From: Hellea sp039977295 | Lineage (GTDB): Bacteria; Pseudomonadota; Alphaproteobacteria; Caulobacterales; Maricaulaceae | Reading direction: 5' to 3' | Length of the DNA stretch: 64,000 nt | Assembly: GCA_039977295.1 (NCBI GenBank) | Contig: JBDWDN010000012.1 | Coordinates: forward strand, 1,116,001-1,180,000 | Shown: positions 50,944 to 59,545 of the stretch, piece after piece | How positions within the stretch are numbered: position 1 is the first letter of the stretch | Layout: each line of letters starts with the position of its first letter | Translations under genes and position numbers: made by a program | Notes under the pieces: generated by a model | What the model saw: the letters and a program-made list of their open reading frames with translations, nothing else | What the model was told of the DNA's origin: nothing | Database searches by the model: none

Positions 50944-52104
50944 TCATTTTGCACTATCGAAATAGGTATTGATAGAGCGCGTGACAGACTTCAAGACTTT
51001 CTTGCGGTGCGCGGAAGAATTTAGCAGTTTCTCATCTCGGGAGTTGGACAAATACCCCATTTCCAACAGAACAGCGGGAACATCAGGGGCAAGAAGGACG
51101 AAATAGCCCGCGCGGCGATGCGAGTTTCCAATAAGATGCGTAGAGCCGCCTAGTTCCTTGAGCAAGACATCCGCAAATTTTTCAGATTGTGTTGAGGTGC
51201 TACGCTGCGCCAAATCCACTAAGATATCGCCGACGGGATCGCTTTGCGCCGTTAAATCAACATCCATAATCCAGTTTTGCGAATTAACGATCCGCTTAGA
51301 CCTCCCTTTGGCGCGGTCCGCCAAGGTATATACCGAAGCGCCGCGCGCAGATTTACTGCCCGCCGAGTCCGCATGAATAGAGATAAAGAGATCAGCGCCG
51401 CCCGCGCGGGCGATGCGGATACGCTCTTCATGCTCGACGTAAACATCTTTGGAGCGGGTCATAATGACTTTATAGCGGCCCGTCGCGAGTAACTGCTTTT
51501 GAAGCTCTTTGGCGGAGGCCGTGGTGATTTTTTTCTCATGCGTGCCTCTTACGCCAATGGCCCCAGGGTCACGCCCGCCATGGCCAGGGTCAATCACGAT
51601 AACAGGCTTGCGAAAGGGCTTGGCGATAGCTTTTGGGGCTAGGCGCGGAAAAGGCACCTTGTTTTTAAAAAACCGCGGGCCCGAGACGGCTCTGGCCTTA
51701 GCTGATACCGCTTTAGGCGTCCTAGCGTTTTTAGCGTCCAAGCTAATGATAAGGGTTCCGCCCGAAATAGAGTGGCCAGCCAGCCCGGTTCCGCTCTCTA
51801 GGTCCAGCACAGCACGGAGGCCGCGATCACGCGCCGCAAGGCGAATCCGTTTCACCGCGCCCTGCCCGTCAATGACCTGTGGGCCTTTTGTGAGGGTCTT
51901 GCCGCCAATTTTCATATCACTTCGCGGTAAATCAACAACAATGCGCGGCTTGCCATCCCCCATGGAGAAAATGGCAGGCGAATCATCGCCTGATATTTGA
52001 AAAACAATATTATTGCCGTCGAAGGATATACCCGTCAGCGTCTGCGCCCTTGCGCTCAGCGCAAAGCAACCCCAAATCAGCACTGTAAAGAGAAAACGCA
52101 GCAT
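50944..52104 (-). CDS. N-acetylmuramoyl-L-alanine amidase, AmiC type with AMIN domain
   Basis: A 386-residue periplasmic zinc amidase that separates daughter cells by cutting stem peptides from glycan. The signal peptide (ending ALSARAQ) is followed by an AMIN localisation domain (about 24-115, LTGISFDGNNIVFQISG) and a linker, then Amidase_3: VIDPGHGGRDPGAIG (zinc His), a Glu in the following HEKK region, FISIHADSA (zinc His), and LLEMGYLSN (catalytic Glu). The ATG at 52104 fits the signal peptide; the frame upstream to 52266 does not. The EnvC/NlpD-type activators are not in this window. Confidence 0.95.
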   Translation of the reverse strand: MLRFLFTVLIWGCFALSARAQTLTGISFDGNNIVFQISGDDSPAIFSMGDGKPRIVVDLPRSDMKIGGKTLTKGPQVIDGQGAVKRIRLAARDRGLRAVLDLESGTGLAGHSISGGTLIISLDAKNARTPKAVSAKARAVSGPRFFKNKVPFPRLAPKAIAKPFRKPVIVIDPGHGGRDPGAIGVRGTHEKKITTASAKELQKQLLATGRYKVIMTRSKDVYVEHEERIRIARAGGADLFISIHADSAGSKSARGASVYTLADRAKGRSKRIVNSQNWIMDVDLTAQSDPVGDILVDLAQRSTSTQSEKFADVLLKELGGSTHLIGNSHRRAGYFVLLAPDVPAVLLEMGYLSNSRDEKLLNSSAHRKKVLKSVTRSINTYFDSAK

Positions 52105-52433
52105 AAAGCTATATGCCCTTATTATGGTGAACAAGGCGTTACTTTTACGGACCCGTAAATAAGGTGACAAATGCTTTGCGCAGTCATCCGAAATAGGGCA
52201 CAACGCGAATATAGAGCGGAATCTCAGCGCAGGATGCGCCCGTAAAATGCGGCATTTCCCTCTCATGAAAGTTACTATGCACGCTGCTAACGCATATTAT
52301 CAGTCCATCACGGCCAAGGCCGGGACCGTTGCGCGTGCCGTAAACCCGAACCTAAACACATATATATCAGAGCCCCTTTCCGCCCCGCCCATAAGGCGAA
52401 GCGACGGACGAGCGAGGCTCTTTGGAGATTATA
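52105..52433. other. divergent promoter region between the amidase gene and rne
   Basis: This 329-base gap has no credible gene. For the amidase (minus strand) TTGTCA (52170-52165), 17 bases, TAAAAG (52147-52142) is a fair promoter, and the spacer contains the dyad TTTACG-GACC-CGTAAA. For rne a long leader is likely, since the only clear -10-like sequences (CATATATATC near 52362) lie well upstream; rne leaders mediate autoregulation in E. coli. These assignments are by eye. Confidence 0.35.
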
Positions 52434-55325
52434 ATGACAAAGAAAATGCTTATCGACGCCTCCCACCCGGAAGAAACGCGCGTCGTAATCGTAGACGGCA
52501 ACCGTGTTGAAGAACTAGATTTTGAGAGCCGCAATAAGCGGCAGCTCAGAGGTAATGTCTATCTGGCCCGCGTCACGCGCGTCGAACCCTCATTGCAAGC
52601 GGCCTTTATTGAATATGGCGGCAATCGTCACGGCTTCCTCGCCTTTAGCGAAATCCACCCTGATTATTACCAAATCCCGCATGAGGATAAGCAAGCCTTG
52701 CTTGAAGCTGAAGAGGCCGAGCAAAAGGCGGCTGACGCCGAAGATGACGAAGACATAGAGGAAGACGGCGAAGCCGAAGCCCTAGAAGCTGACGAAAATG
52801 TTGACCCTGACGCTGACGATGTCGCCGATGAGGTCGATGAGGAAGTTGCCGAAGAGCAAGTCAAAGTCGCGTCCAGCCGCCGCAAACGTCAATCGCGCCG
52901 CCGTTATAAAATTCAAGAAGTCGTCAAGCGCGGCCAAATCCTGCTCGTCCAAGCCGTCAAAGAAGAGCGCGGTAATAAAGGCGCGGCGATGACGACTTAT
53001 CTGTCACTCGCAGGACGTTATTGCGTGCTAATGCCCAATACAGCGCGCGGCGGCGGCATCTCTCGTAAGATTGCCAATGGCGCGGACCGTAAGCGTCTCA
53101 AATCCGTCATGAGCGAATTGGCCGTGCCGCAAGGCATGGGCGTGATTGTCCGCACAGCGGGCGCGAAACGCACCAAGGCCGAGCTTAAGCGTGATTATGA
53201 ATATCTCTCCCGCCTTTGGGACGAAATCCGCGATACGACAATGAACTCCATTGCCCCGGCCCTCATTCATGAGGAAGGCAATTTGGTCAAACGCTCCATC
53301 CGCGACCTCTATAATAAAGACATTGAAGAAGTTCTGATTGAAGGCGAAGAAGCTTATAAATCGGCTAAAGACTTTATGAAGATGCTCATGCCGAGTCACG
53401 CGAAGAACGTGAAACAATACAAAGACAATATTCCTCTCTTCCTGCGCTATAATGTAGAGCGCCAAATTGAAGACAGCTTGAAATCAGTCGTGCAGCTTAA
53501 ATCTGGCGGTTACTTGGTCATCCACCCGACAGAAGCCCTCGTCTCTGTTGACGTTAACTCCGGCCGTTCGACTAAAGAGCGCAATGTCGAACGCACCGCG
53601 CTTAAAACCAATACCGAAGCCGCCGAAGAAGTTGCGCGCCAAATGCGTCTGCGCGACCTGGCCGGTCTTATCGTCATCGACTTTATCGATATGGATGAAC
53701 ATAAAAACAACCGCGCCGTTGAACGCACGATGAAAAATGCCCTCACCCGTGACCGCGCCCGCGTTCAGACCTCGCGTATCTCTCAATTCGGCCTAATGGA
53801 AATTTCGCGTCAACGCCGCCGCCGTAGCCTTCTTGAAGGCTCAACAGCGCATTGTGATCATTGCGAAGGCGTTGGCCGGAAGCGGACAATCGAATCCTCT
53901 GCCCTCGCGGCTATTCGCGCTGTTGAAGAAGTGGGCGTGCGCGGCAAAGCCAAACGCGTTCGCCTCAAGGTTAGCGCCGATGTGGCGCTTTATATCTTCA
54001 ACGAGAAGCGTGATTTATTGCAACATGTCGATGACACATCTGGCCTCTTCACAGAACTTGTCGGCGATGAAGAGCTTATCCGTCCGTCCTATGAAATTGA
54101 AGTGCTTGAGAAAGCCAAAGGCGATGGTCCAGATCCCCTTGACGAGATTGAAAAAGAGTTCCGCAAACAGCGTAATGCTAAACCGAAACCTAAAAAACGT
54201 GAACGCGAAGATGAGGATGAAGACGAGACGGAAGAAAATTCCGACGCGCCTAAGTCCCGCGACACTGAAGATGACGGTGAAGGCGGAGACCGCAAGAAGC
54301 GCCGCCGCCGCAGAGGCCGCCGAGGCGGCCGCGGGAAACGCCGTGATGAAAACACGTCATCAGAGACAAGTGAAGATACAAGAGATGAGGCGTCATCCGA
54401 TACGGCTGCCAAAGACACAGATAGCGAGAGCGCGGAAGACAAACCTAAGTCTCGCCGTGGCCGCCGCAGAGCACCCGCCAAGTCTTCGGAAGAGCCGAGC
54501 CTAGACGCTGCAGAGGAAACCCCTGCTGCAGAAGACAAGCCTAAGCGCGGACGCCGTAAGGCTCCCGCTAAGAAAGCTAAGGTCGAGGAAGCAGCCGAAG
54601 CGCCTGCTGAAGAGGCAAAGTCAAAACGTGGTCGCCGTAAGGCTCCGGCCAAGAAGGCTGAAGCTGCAAAAGCTGAAGCGCCTGCCGAGGTTGTCGAAAC
54701 CATCGAGGACGCCCCTAAAGCTCGCGCTGGCTCACGCCGCAAAGCGCCGGGTAAAAAGGTAGCTTCTGACGACGCGCCGAAGAAAAAAGCGCCTGCCCGC
54801 AAAAAGGCAGCCGCTAAAACGCCAGAGGTCAAAGAGTCCGTCACCAAGATGAAGTCCAAGGCCCCTGCACGCCGTAAGGCGCCTGGTAAGGCTGAGGTGG
54901 TTGAGGAAAAGCCTAAAGCGGCCCGTAAAGCTCCTGCTAAGAAAAAGGCCCCTGCCAAAAAAGCAGCCCCTAAAAAGGACGCAGCAGAGGCAGAAGCCCC
55001 AGTAGCGGCAAAGGCTCCAGCAAAACGCAAAGCCCCTGCCCGCAAAAAAGCGCCGGCAAAAAAGGCTGAAACAGCGGCGAAGAAAGCGCCCGCGAAAAAG
55101 GCGCCTGCCAAGAAAGCGGCCGCGAAAAAAGCACCTGCTAAGAAAGCTCCGGTGAAAGAAACGCCTGCGATTGACGCCACGCCAAAGCCAGCAGCCCGCC
55201 GCAAAGCGCCAACACGCAAAGCCGCGGCCATAGAGGAAACCTCCATCAGCACCGAGCCAGAAAACGTTGCAGAGCCTAAGCCTGCGAAGAAAAAACGTAA
55301 CTGGTTTGGTTTGAAGAAGAAATAG
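52434..55325 (+). CDS. rne: ribonuclease E
   Basis: RNase E starts mRNA decay, processes rRNA and tRNA, and scaffolds the degradosome. The 963-residue protein has the N-terminal S1 region interrupted by a very acidic stretch (about residues 93-145), an insertion seen in alphaproteobacterial RNase E. The catalytic DNase I-like part follows (VDVNSGRSTKERNVERTA; IDFIDMDEHKNNRAVE), then the zinc link HCDHCEGVG. The C-terminal 380 residues are disordered and Lys/Ala/Pro rich with dozens of KAPAKK-type repeats, resembling histone H1-like tails and probably binding RNA. The ATG at 52434 has GGAG seven bases upstream; the TTG at 52422 is rejected. Confidence 0.96.
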   Translation: MTKKMLIDASHPEETRVVIVDGNRVEELDFESRNKRQLRGNVYLARVTRVEPSLQAAFIEYGGNRHGFLAFSEIHPDYYQIPHEDKQALLEAEEAEQKAADAEDDEDIEEDGEAEALEADENVDPDADDVADEVDEEVAEEQVKVASSRRKRQSRRRYKIQEVVKRGQILLVQAVKEERGNKGAAMTTYLSLAGRYCVLMPNTARGGGISRKIANGADRKRLKSVMSELAVPQGMGVIVRTAGAKRTKAELKRDYEYLSRLWDEIRDTTMNSIAPALIHEEGNLVKRSIRDLYNKDIEEVLIEGEEAYKSAKDFMKMLMPSHAKNVKQYKDNIPLFLRYNVERQIEDSLKSVVQLKSGGYLVIHPTEALVSVDVNSGRSTKERNVERTALKTNTEAAEEVARQMRLRDLAGLIVIDFIDMDEHKNNRAVERTMKNALTRDRARVQTSRISQFGLMEISRQRRRRSLLEGSTAHCDHCEGVGRKRTIESSALAAIRAVEEVGVRGKAKRVRLKVSADVALYIFNEKRDLLQHVDDTSGLFTELVGDEELIRPSYEIEVLEKAKGDGPDPLDEIEKEFRKQRNAKPKPKKREREDEDEDETEENSDAPKSRDTEDDGEGGDRKKRRRRRGRRGGRGKRRDENTSSETSEDTRDEASSDTAAKDTDSESAEDKPKSRRGRRRAPAKSSEEPSLDAAEETPAAEDKPKRGRRKAPAKKAKVEEAAEAPAEEAKSKRGRRKAPAKKAEAAKAEAPAEVVETIEDAPKARAGSRRKAPGKKVASDDAPKKKAPARKKAAAKTPEVKESVTKMKSKAPARRKAPGKAEVVEEKPKAARKAPAKKKAPAKKAAPKKDAAEAEAPVAAKAPAKRKAPARKKAPAKKAETAAKKAPAKKAPAKKAAAKKAPAKKAPVKETPAIDATPKPAARRKAPTRKAAAIEETSISTEPENVAEPKPAKKKRNWFGLKKK

Positions 55326-55348
55326 ACGGTTAGTTTAGAGACATAAAT

Positions 55349-55383
55349 GCCCGCCCATGCATTAGCATGAGGCGGGCTTTTTT
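55349..55383 (+). terminator. Rho-independent terminator after rne
   Basis: GCCCGCC and GGCGGGC form a stem with ATGC/GCAT inside and a small loop, followed by six T residues. It may also end transcription from the convergent gene beyond. Confidence 0.9.
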
Positions 55384-55393
55384 ATGTGCCTAA

Positions 55394-58300
55394 TCAAGCC
55401 TGCCAAAGCGTCGTCCCAGGATTTATCTTCAAATCTATCTCAATTTCCGCCCCAAGCACCTTCTGCTTCGGATTGATCCCAAAATCTGTGCAGACGGGCG
55501 AACTCGCAAGCGCCTCAATCACCATATCATATTCCGTGAAATGCGGTAGCGAGCGGAACTTTGCTACGTGGCCCATGGATTCTGTGATGGCTTGATAGCA
55601 GGCTTGTTCGCCGTCGGTAACATCACGAAACTGCTTGAGGAAGAGCTGCGGGACGTGGCCTGTCATTAGTTCTGCTAAGATCTCTATGTCGAATTTCAGG
55701 GTCGTGTGCCATTTCGTTATCTCTGGCTTTAAATGCTGGTGCACGGCTTTCACGGCGTCTTTGAAGGTCTTGACCTTAGTCAGTCTTGCGCTTTGTTTTT
55801 CGCCCAAGGGGCTGAGCGTCACGAAGCGGTTCATGGTCTCTTCTACGTCTTCGCCAAAGGTTGGGGAGGAGAATAGATCTACTGTGAAATCTCCGCCTGT
55901 CTCGGACGGTAATCCAAGCTCTCCTCGCTGTTTCCAATAGCCAAATATTTCTCGGCCCGCTGCGATAGCCGCCGGATTATTCAGCACCAGATATGGCATG
56001 TGTAGGTTAAAATGGGTGGCAATTGTGCGGCCATTTTTCTCTTCCACGCGAACAACTGGGATCCAGAAGGCGAGTTCCCGCTCAGGTGACCAGCCTCTAT
56101 GGGCTTCTTGTGTGAACGAACCATGTTTTATGTCCACGATGGTCATCATCATATGTGAGGCCAGCGGCAAGACTTGCACCGCGCCGCCGCTCGTATCTGT
56201 GAATATTTTGCGGCAATAAGCCTCGAGCAATCCGCGATCCGCTTCGAGTAGAAACGCCCACATGGTTGTGTCTTTGAGCATGATAGGACCAGGGAATGTC
56301 ACCAGGCCACCATGCTCGACAAATTGAGCGCTGACAGGCGGCTTGGGTTTCATCGGGCCCGTTGCCATTTGCTTATCGGCGTCAATACGAAAGACCGTTT
56401 CTGGAAATCCTGAGATCGCCTTAGAGCACAGCTTGCCTGAAATGGTTGTGGCTTCGAAGGAGCCCTGATTTTGGCCATTATCAATCCAGTCCCCTGTTAG
56501 GAAGAGGTTCGAATAGCCAGACCCATTGGTTTTCAAACGGTATTTAGAACTGCCTTTGACGGTCAGCGTGTAACGCTCGCTCGGGTCTATATTCGCGCGG
56601 TGATAAATGCTCTCTATCGGACCCGCTTTTCCCTTAGAAAATGCGTTGGGCCAAAAGCGCCAACCATCATTATTAAGGAAGTCCTCTGCCGTTTGCTTAG
56701 CCAGCGCATAAGACTGCGCGGGAAAGGCGGTGTCCGACTTCGGCGGCGGGAATTTCGCGCAAGGCATGGGCCCGCAGGCGATAAGCTCAGATTTGACTTT
56801 AGAATTTGGCGGCCAATTTTCGCTCGGTAATATTTCGGATATATCGCACCACGTATTAAGCGGCGTGGCGTCATAGGCCCCCAAAAGGGTCGAGTAATTC
56901 CAGCCCATTTCGGTTTGGGTGTTTGGCATCCAGGCTTGCAGGTTTTGTGTGACAACCGTCGCAATATTATTGACCATCGCGTCCCAAGCTGGATTTTGCG
57001 CCATGAGCTTTGCACAAATCGTGGGATGCGCGCCTGGCGGTATCGCAAGGACGAGCCAGTCATAGTCGCGTCCCATTTGCAGGGTCACTGGCTTGCCTTT
57101 ATCTTTCCACGGCGTCCAATGCGATTCCAGATTATCGCCTGACTTTTTTAGAGCCTTACCCTCTTTAAGCTGTTCATAAAGCGGACGGTCAGGCCAGACA
57201 CGCTCACCAGACGCCATGGGCACAAGGGGGTCATAGTCACCTGTTTTTAGGTTTACCTGTTTCCCAATTTTGACTTCACCAATCCAATTGCCAGACTCGC
57301 TGGGCGTAAGTTCATCGACGCGGGAGAAGAATTCAAATTTTACGCCTCGCGCTTTGAGCACTTCGTAAAGCGGCGCAATGACCAGATCGCCTGTCGCCGT
57401 GTTGAATTTCCAGATAATAGACCCGCGATAGAGCATGGTATTCATCAGCGATAAGAACATTGTCCCCGCTTCGGTATTCCCGTCGCTTTTCCAATCCCCG
57501 GCCTCATATCCAAATATCAAATCATAAAGACCGCGAATGATGGCGGATTCCACAGCGATTTCCGTGCAGCCATGTGAGCGTAGCCATTCTTTGTAATCCA
57601 ACGTATTGACGCGCTCCAGATTAGCGTCTGGGTCTAAGAGCAATCCATCACGCAATCCCCCAATCGCGTTACACAGCATCATATCAAACATGATCCAGAG
57701 GCGGCGCAGCGTTGTGTTTTCATCCAGCAAATGCGTAATGGTTTTCTCAATCCACGCTTTCAGCTTTTGAAGAATTCCCGCGAGATGAAGATGATGATCA
57801 TGGGTGTGATCGTCAGGGTTTTCGGGCAGTTCGCGAATAACCCGCATGGCAAGGCGGACCATTTCAAAACCGACGCTTAGAGCCAATAAACCCAAAGCCG
57901 ATAATATTCCATTGATGAGCCGCGAGAGCCATCCTCCGCCCTTCCCTGGAATATGGCCGCCGGGCTTGCGGAAAATCTCGATATGCTCATGGAACATCTG
58001 ATGCTCGAGCCATCCGAGCATTTGTATCATCCGTTTCCAAATAGAAGGCGGCTCGCCCTCGCCCGGCGTCCCTGGAAAGACGGGCGCTGGAATGTCCCAC
58101 GGTATCCAGTCATCGCCGACATGTTCCATGAGGGCGACATTGGGCTGCTGCGTGAACGCCTCTTCCCATGTCGCAAATGGCGGATGCGCGGCTTCTTTGT
58201 AAAGCTCCTGCACCATATGAAAGGCATTATCATATTGCCCCATAAAGACGTGGAGACCGTGTTCTTGGATACGCGCGCCTTCGGAAAAATCTCGGCCCGT

Positions 58301-58441
58301 GGCGCATTTCCCGCCAAGCCGCCAGCCATGCTGATAGACTGTCACGTCATAGCGTCCGCGATTTTCTGGTGCCGTTAAGTTAAATGCGGTGACAAGGCCA
58401 GACAGCCCCCCGCCCAAAATTGTGACTCGTTCTTTGGCCAT
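55394..58441 (-). CDS. FAD-dependent oxidoreductase fused to an acetoacetate-decarboxylase-like domain
   Basis: A 1015-residue protein, apparently of two enzymes. Residues 1 to about 695 form an amine-oxidase/phytoene-desaturase-like flavoprotein: VTILGGGLSGLVTAFNL with the GxGxxG at 10-15, WRLGGKCATGRD, and at the end NLFLTGDWIDNGQNQGSFEAT, the FAD-closing motif. Residues about 720-850 resemble acetoacetate decarboxylase: the long motif LHMPYLVLNNPAAIAAGRE then IFGYWKQ, where Lys837 falls at the Schiff-base lysine and Gln838 replaces the neighbouring lysine. About 165 more residues follow with no match I recognise. The ATG at 58441 follows AAGGAG by six bases. Divergent from a carotenoid-synthesis gene. 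Confidence 0.75.
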   Translation of the reverse strand: MAKERVTILGGGLSGLVTAFNLTAPENRGRYDVTVYQHGWRLGGKCATGRDFSEGARIQEHGLHVFMGQYDNAFHMVQELYKEAAHPPFATWEEAFTQQPNVALMEHVGDDWIPWDIPAPVFPGTPGEGEPPSIWKRMIQMLGWLEHQMFHEHIEIFRKPGGHIPGKGGGWLSRLINGILSALGLLALSVGFEMVRLAMRVIRELPENPDDHTHDHHLHLAGILQKLKAWIEKTITHLLDENTTLRRLWIMFDMMLCNAIGGLRDGLLLDPDANLERVNTLDYKEWLRSHGCTEIAVESAIIRGLYDLIFGYEAGDWKSDGNTEAGTMFLSLMNTMLYRGSIIWKFNTATGDLVIAPLYEVLKARGVKFEFFSRVDELTPSESGNWIGEVKIGKQVNLKTGDYDPLVPMASGERVWPDRPLYEQLKEGKALKKSGDNLESHWTPWKDKGKPVTLQMGRDYDWLVLAIPPGAHPTICAKLMAQNPAWDAMVNNIATVVTQNLQAWMPNTQTEMGWNYSTLLGAYDATPLNTWCDISEILPSENWPPNSKVKSELIACGPMPCAKFPPPKSDTAFPAQSYALAKQTAEDFLNNDGWRFWPNAFSKGKAGPIESIYHRANIDPSERYTLTVKGSSKYRLKTNGSGYSNLFLTGDWIDNGQNQGSFEATTISGKLCSKAISGFPETVFRIDADKQMATGPMKPKPPVSAQFVEHGGLVTFPGPIMLKDTTMWAFLLEADRGLLEAYCRKIFTDTSGGAVQVLPLASHMMMTIVDIKHGSFTQEAHRGWSPERELAFWIPVVRVEEKNGRTIATHFNLHMPYLVLNNPAAIAAGREIFGYWKQRGELGLPSETGGDFTVDLFSSPTFGEDVEETMNRFVTLSPLGEKQSARLTKVKTFKDAVKAVHQHLKPEITKWHTTLKFDIEILAELMTGHVPQLFLKQFRDVTDGEQACYQAITESMGHVAKFRSLPHFTEYDMVIEALASSPVCTDFGINPKQKVLGAEIEIDLKINPGTTLWQA

Positions 58442-58584
58442 CGCCAGCTCCTTCATTGCGCTGGCGTCAATTTGAATTGATTCTGGAGATTTGCAAGCCC
58501 CTTGATTTTATTAACTTTTTTGGTGCAGGATAATTACGGGCCGCAGAATCAGTAGAATGAAGCCGCCCAAAAGGGGAGCTTATT

Positions 58585-59436
58585 ATGACTGAAACACACT
58601 ATAATTCACATCCACCCTCCAAGGGCTCGCAGGAAAAAGGGCTGTTACTGGCGCTTGTAATCGCGGCGCTATTCTTTGTCGCCTTTCATGTTTCGCCGCT
58701 CTGGAATTGGAGTTTTCTGATCTGGTTTAAGGGCCTAATGATATTGCTCGCCATTGTCGGAATCATTAACGCTTCCCTCCTGCTGGGTTACCGCAAAGCC
58801 CTGATTTTCCTCGTGATCGCCGCCGTCATTGGCTATTCCATGGAACAGATTGGCATTTGGACAGGGGCCATTTTTGGACCTTATACTTATACCCCATTAC
58901 TGGGCGCTAAAATCATCGATGTCCCTTGGGTTATTCCGCTGTGCTGGTTCGCTGTCGTCTATTTCGCCCATGTCATCACAAACCTAATCATCCATGCAAA
59001 TCCTGTGGCCAAGGAAAACACGCTTGGCAAGACAGCTATCATGGCTGTTTTAACAGCCCTCGTCGCGACCGGCTTGGACCTCTCGCTGGATCCCGCAATG
59101 TCCCATCCTGAAATCGGGGCGTGGATATGGACGGATGGCGGCGAGTATATGGGCGTCCCTTTCAAGAATTTCCAAGGCTGGGTGATTACGGCCTTCCTGA
59201 TGGATTTCATCTTCAGAATGGTCACAAAGCGTTTCAAATCGCGGCCTATCTCTGACCGTTACCGTTTCGTTGCCCTCTTCGCGATACTGGCTTGGGCGGG
59301 ACTGGGTATTGGATATATGCTGATTGGTAATCCTGTTTCGACCCAGCTTGTTTCGGTTTTTGCAATCGTGTTGCCAGCGATGTTAGCGGCGGCGAACCTT
59401 TATATGCGGGCTTGGAATGTGCGTGCGGAGAGTTAG
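58585..59436 (+). CDS. CruF-like carotenoid biosynthesis membrane protein
   Basis: A 283-residue integral membrane protein with about eight segments, of the carotenoid-synthesis family that includes CruF and bisanhydrobacterioruberin hydratase (PF04240). Family motifs are seen: GYSMEQIGIWTGAIFGPYTY, KIIDVPWVIPLCWF, GLDLSLDPAMSHPEIGAWIW (in part) and GGEYMGVPFKNFQGW. Members add water to carotenoid end groups. The neighbouring divergent flavoprotein could act on the same kind of polyene. GGGGAGC lies 10 bases before the ATG. Confidence 0.9.
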   Translation: MTETHYNSHPPSKGSQEKGLLLALVIAALFFVAFHVSPLWNWSFLIWFKGLMILLAIVGIINASLLLGYRKALIFLVIAAVIGYSMEQIGIWTGAIFGPYTYTPLLGAKIIDVPWVIPLCWFAVVYFAHVITNLIIHANPVAKENTLGKTAIMAVLTALVATGLDLSLDPAMSHPEIGAWIWTDGGEYMGVPFKNFQGWVITAFLMDFIFRMVTKRFKSRPISDRYRFVALFAILAWAGLGIGYMLIGNPVSTQLVSVFAIVLPAMLAAANLYMRAWNVRAES

Positions 59437-59439
59437 TTT

Positions 59440-59523
59440 GTAGGGTGGCATTAGTCTGGGTTTCCAAGAGAAACCTTGACGTAATCCACCGATTAATAGA
59501 GCACCAGAACACGGTGGATTACG
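59440..59523. repeat. interspersed inverted-repeat element, second copy
   Basis: This is a shorter, decayed relative of the element at 21241-21381: it begins GTAGGGTGGCATTAG, contains GACGTAATCCACC and its inverse CGGTGGATTACG, and shares a nearly identical stretch of about 33 bases with the other copy in inverse orientation. It fills the gap between the carotenoid gene and the convergent DUF4139 gene. Confidence 0.7.
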
Positions 59524-59545
59524 CCTTCTGGCCTCAGCATTGAGC

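Noticed and set aside
54089..55252. 387-codon frame antisense to the 3' part of rne
   Set aside because: It is the mirror of the Lys/Ala/Pro repeats and consists of Ala/Ser/Leu low complexity; rne itself is certain here.
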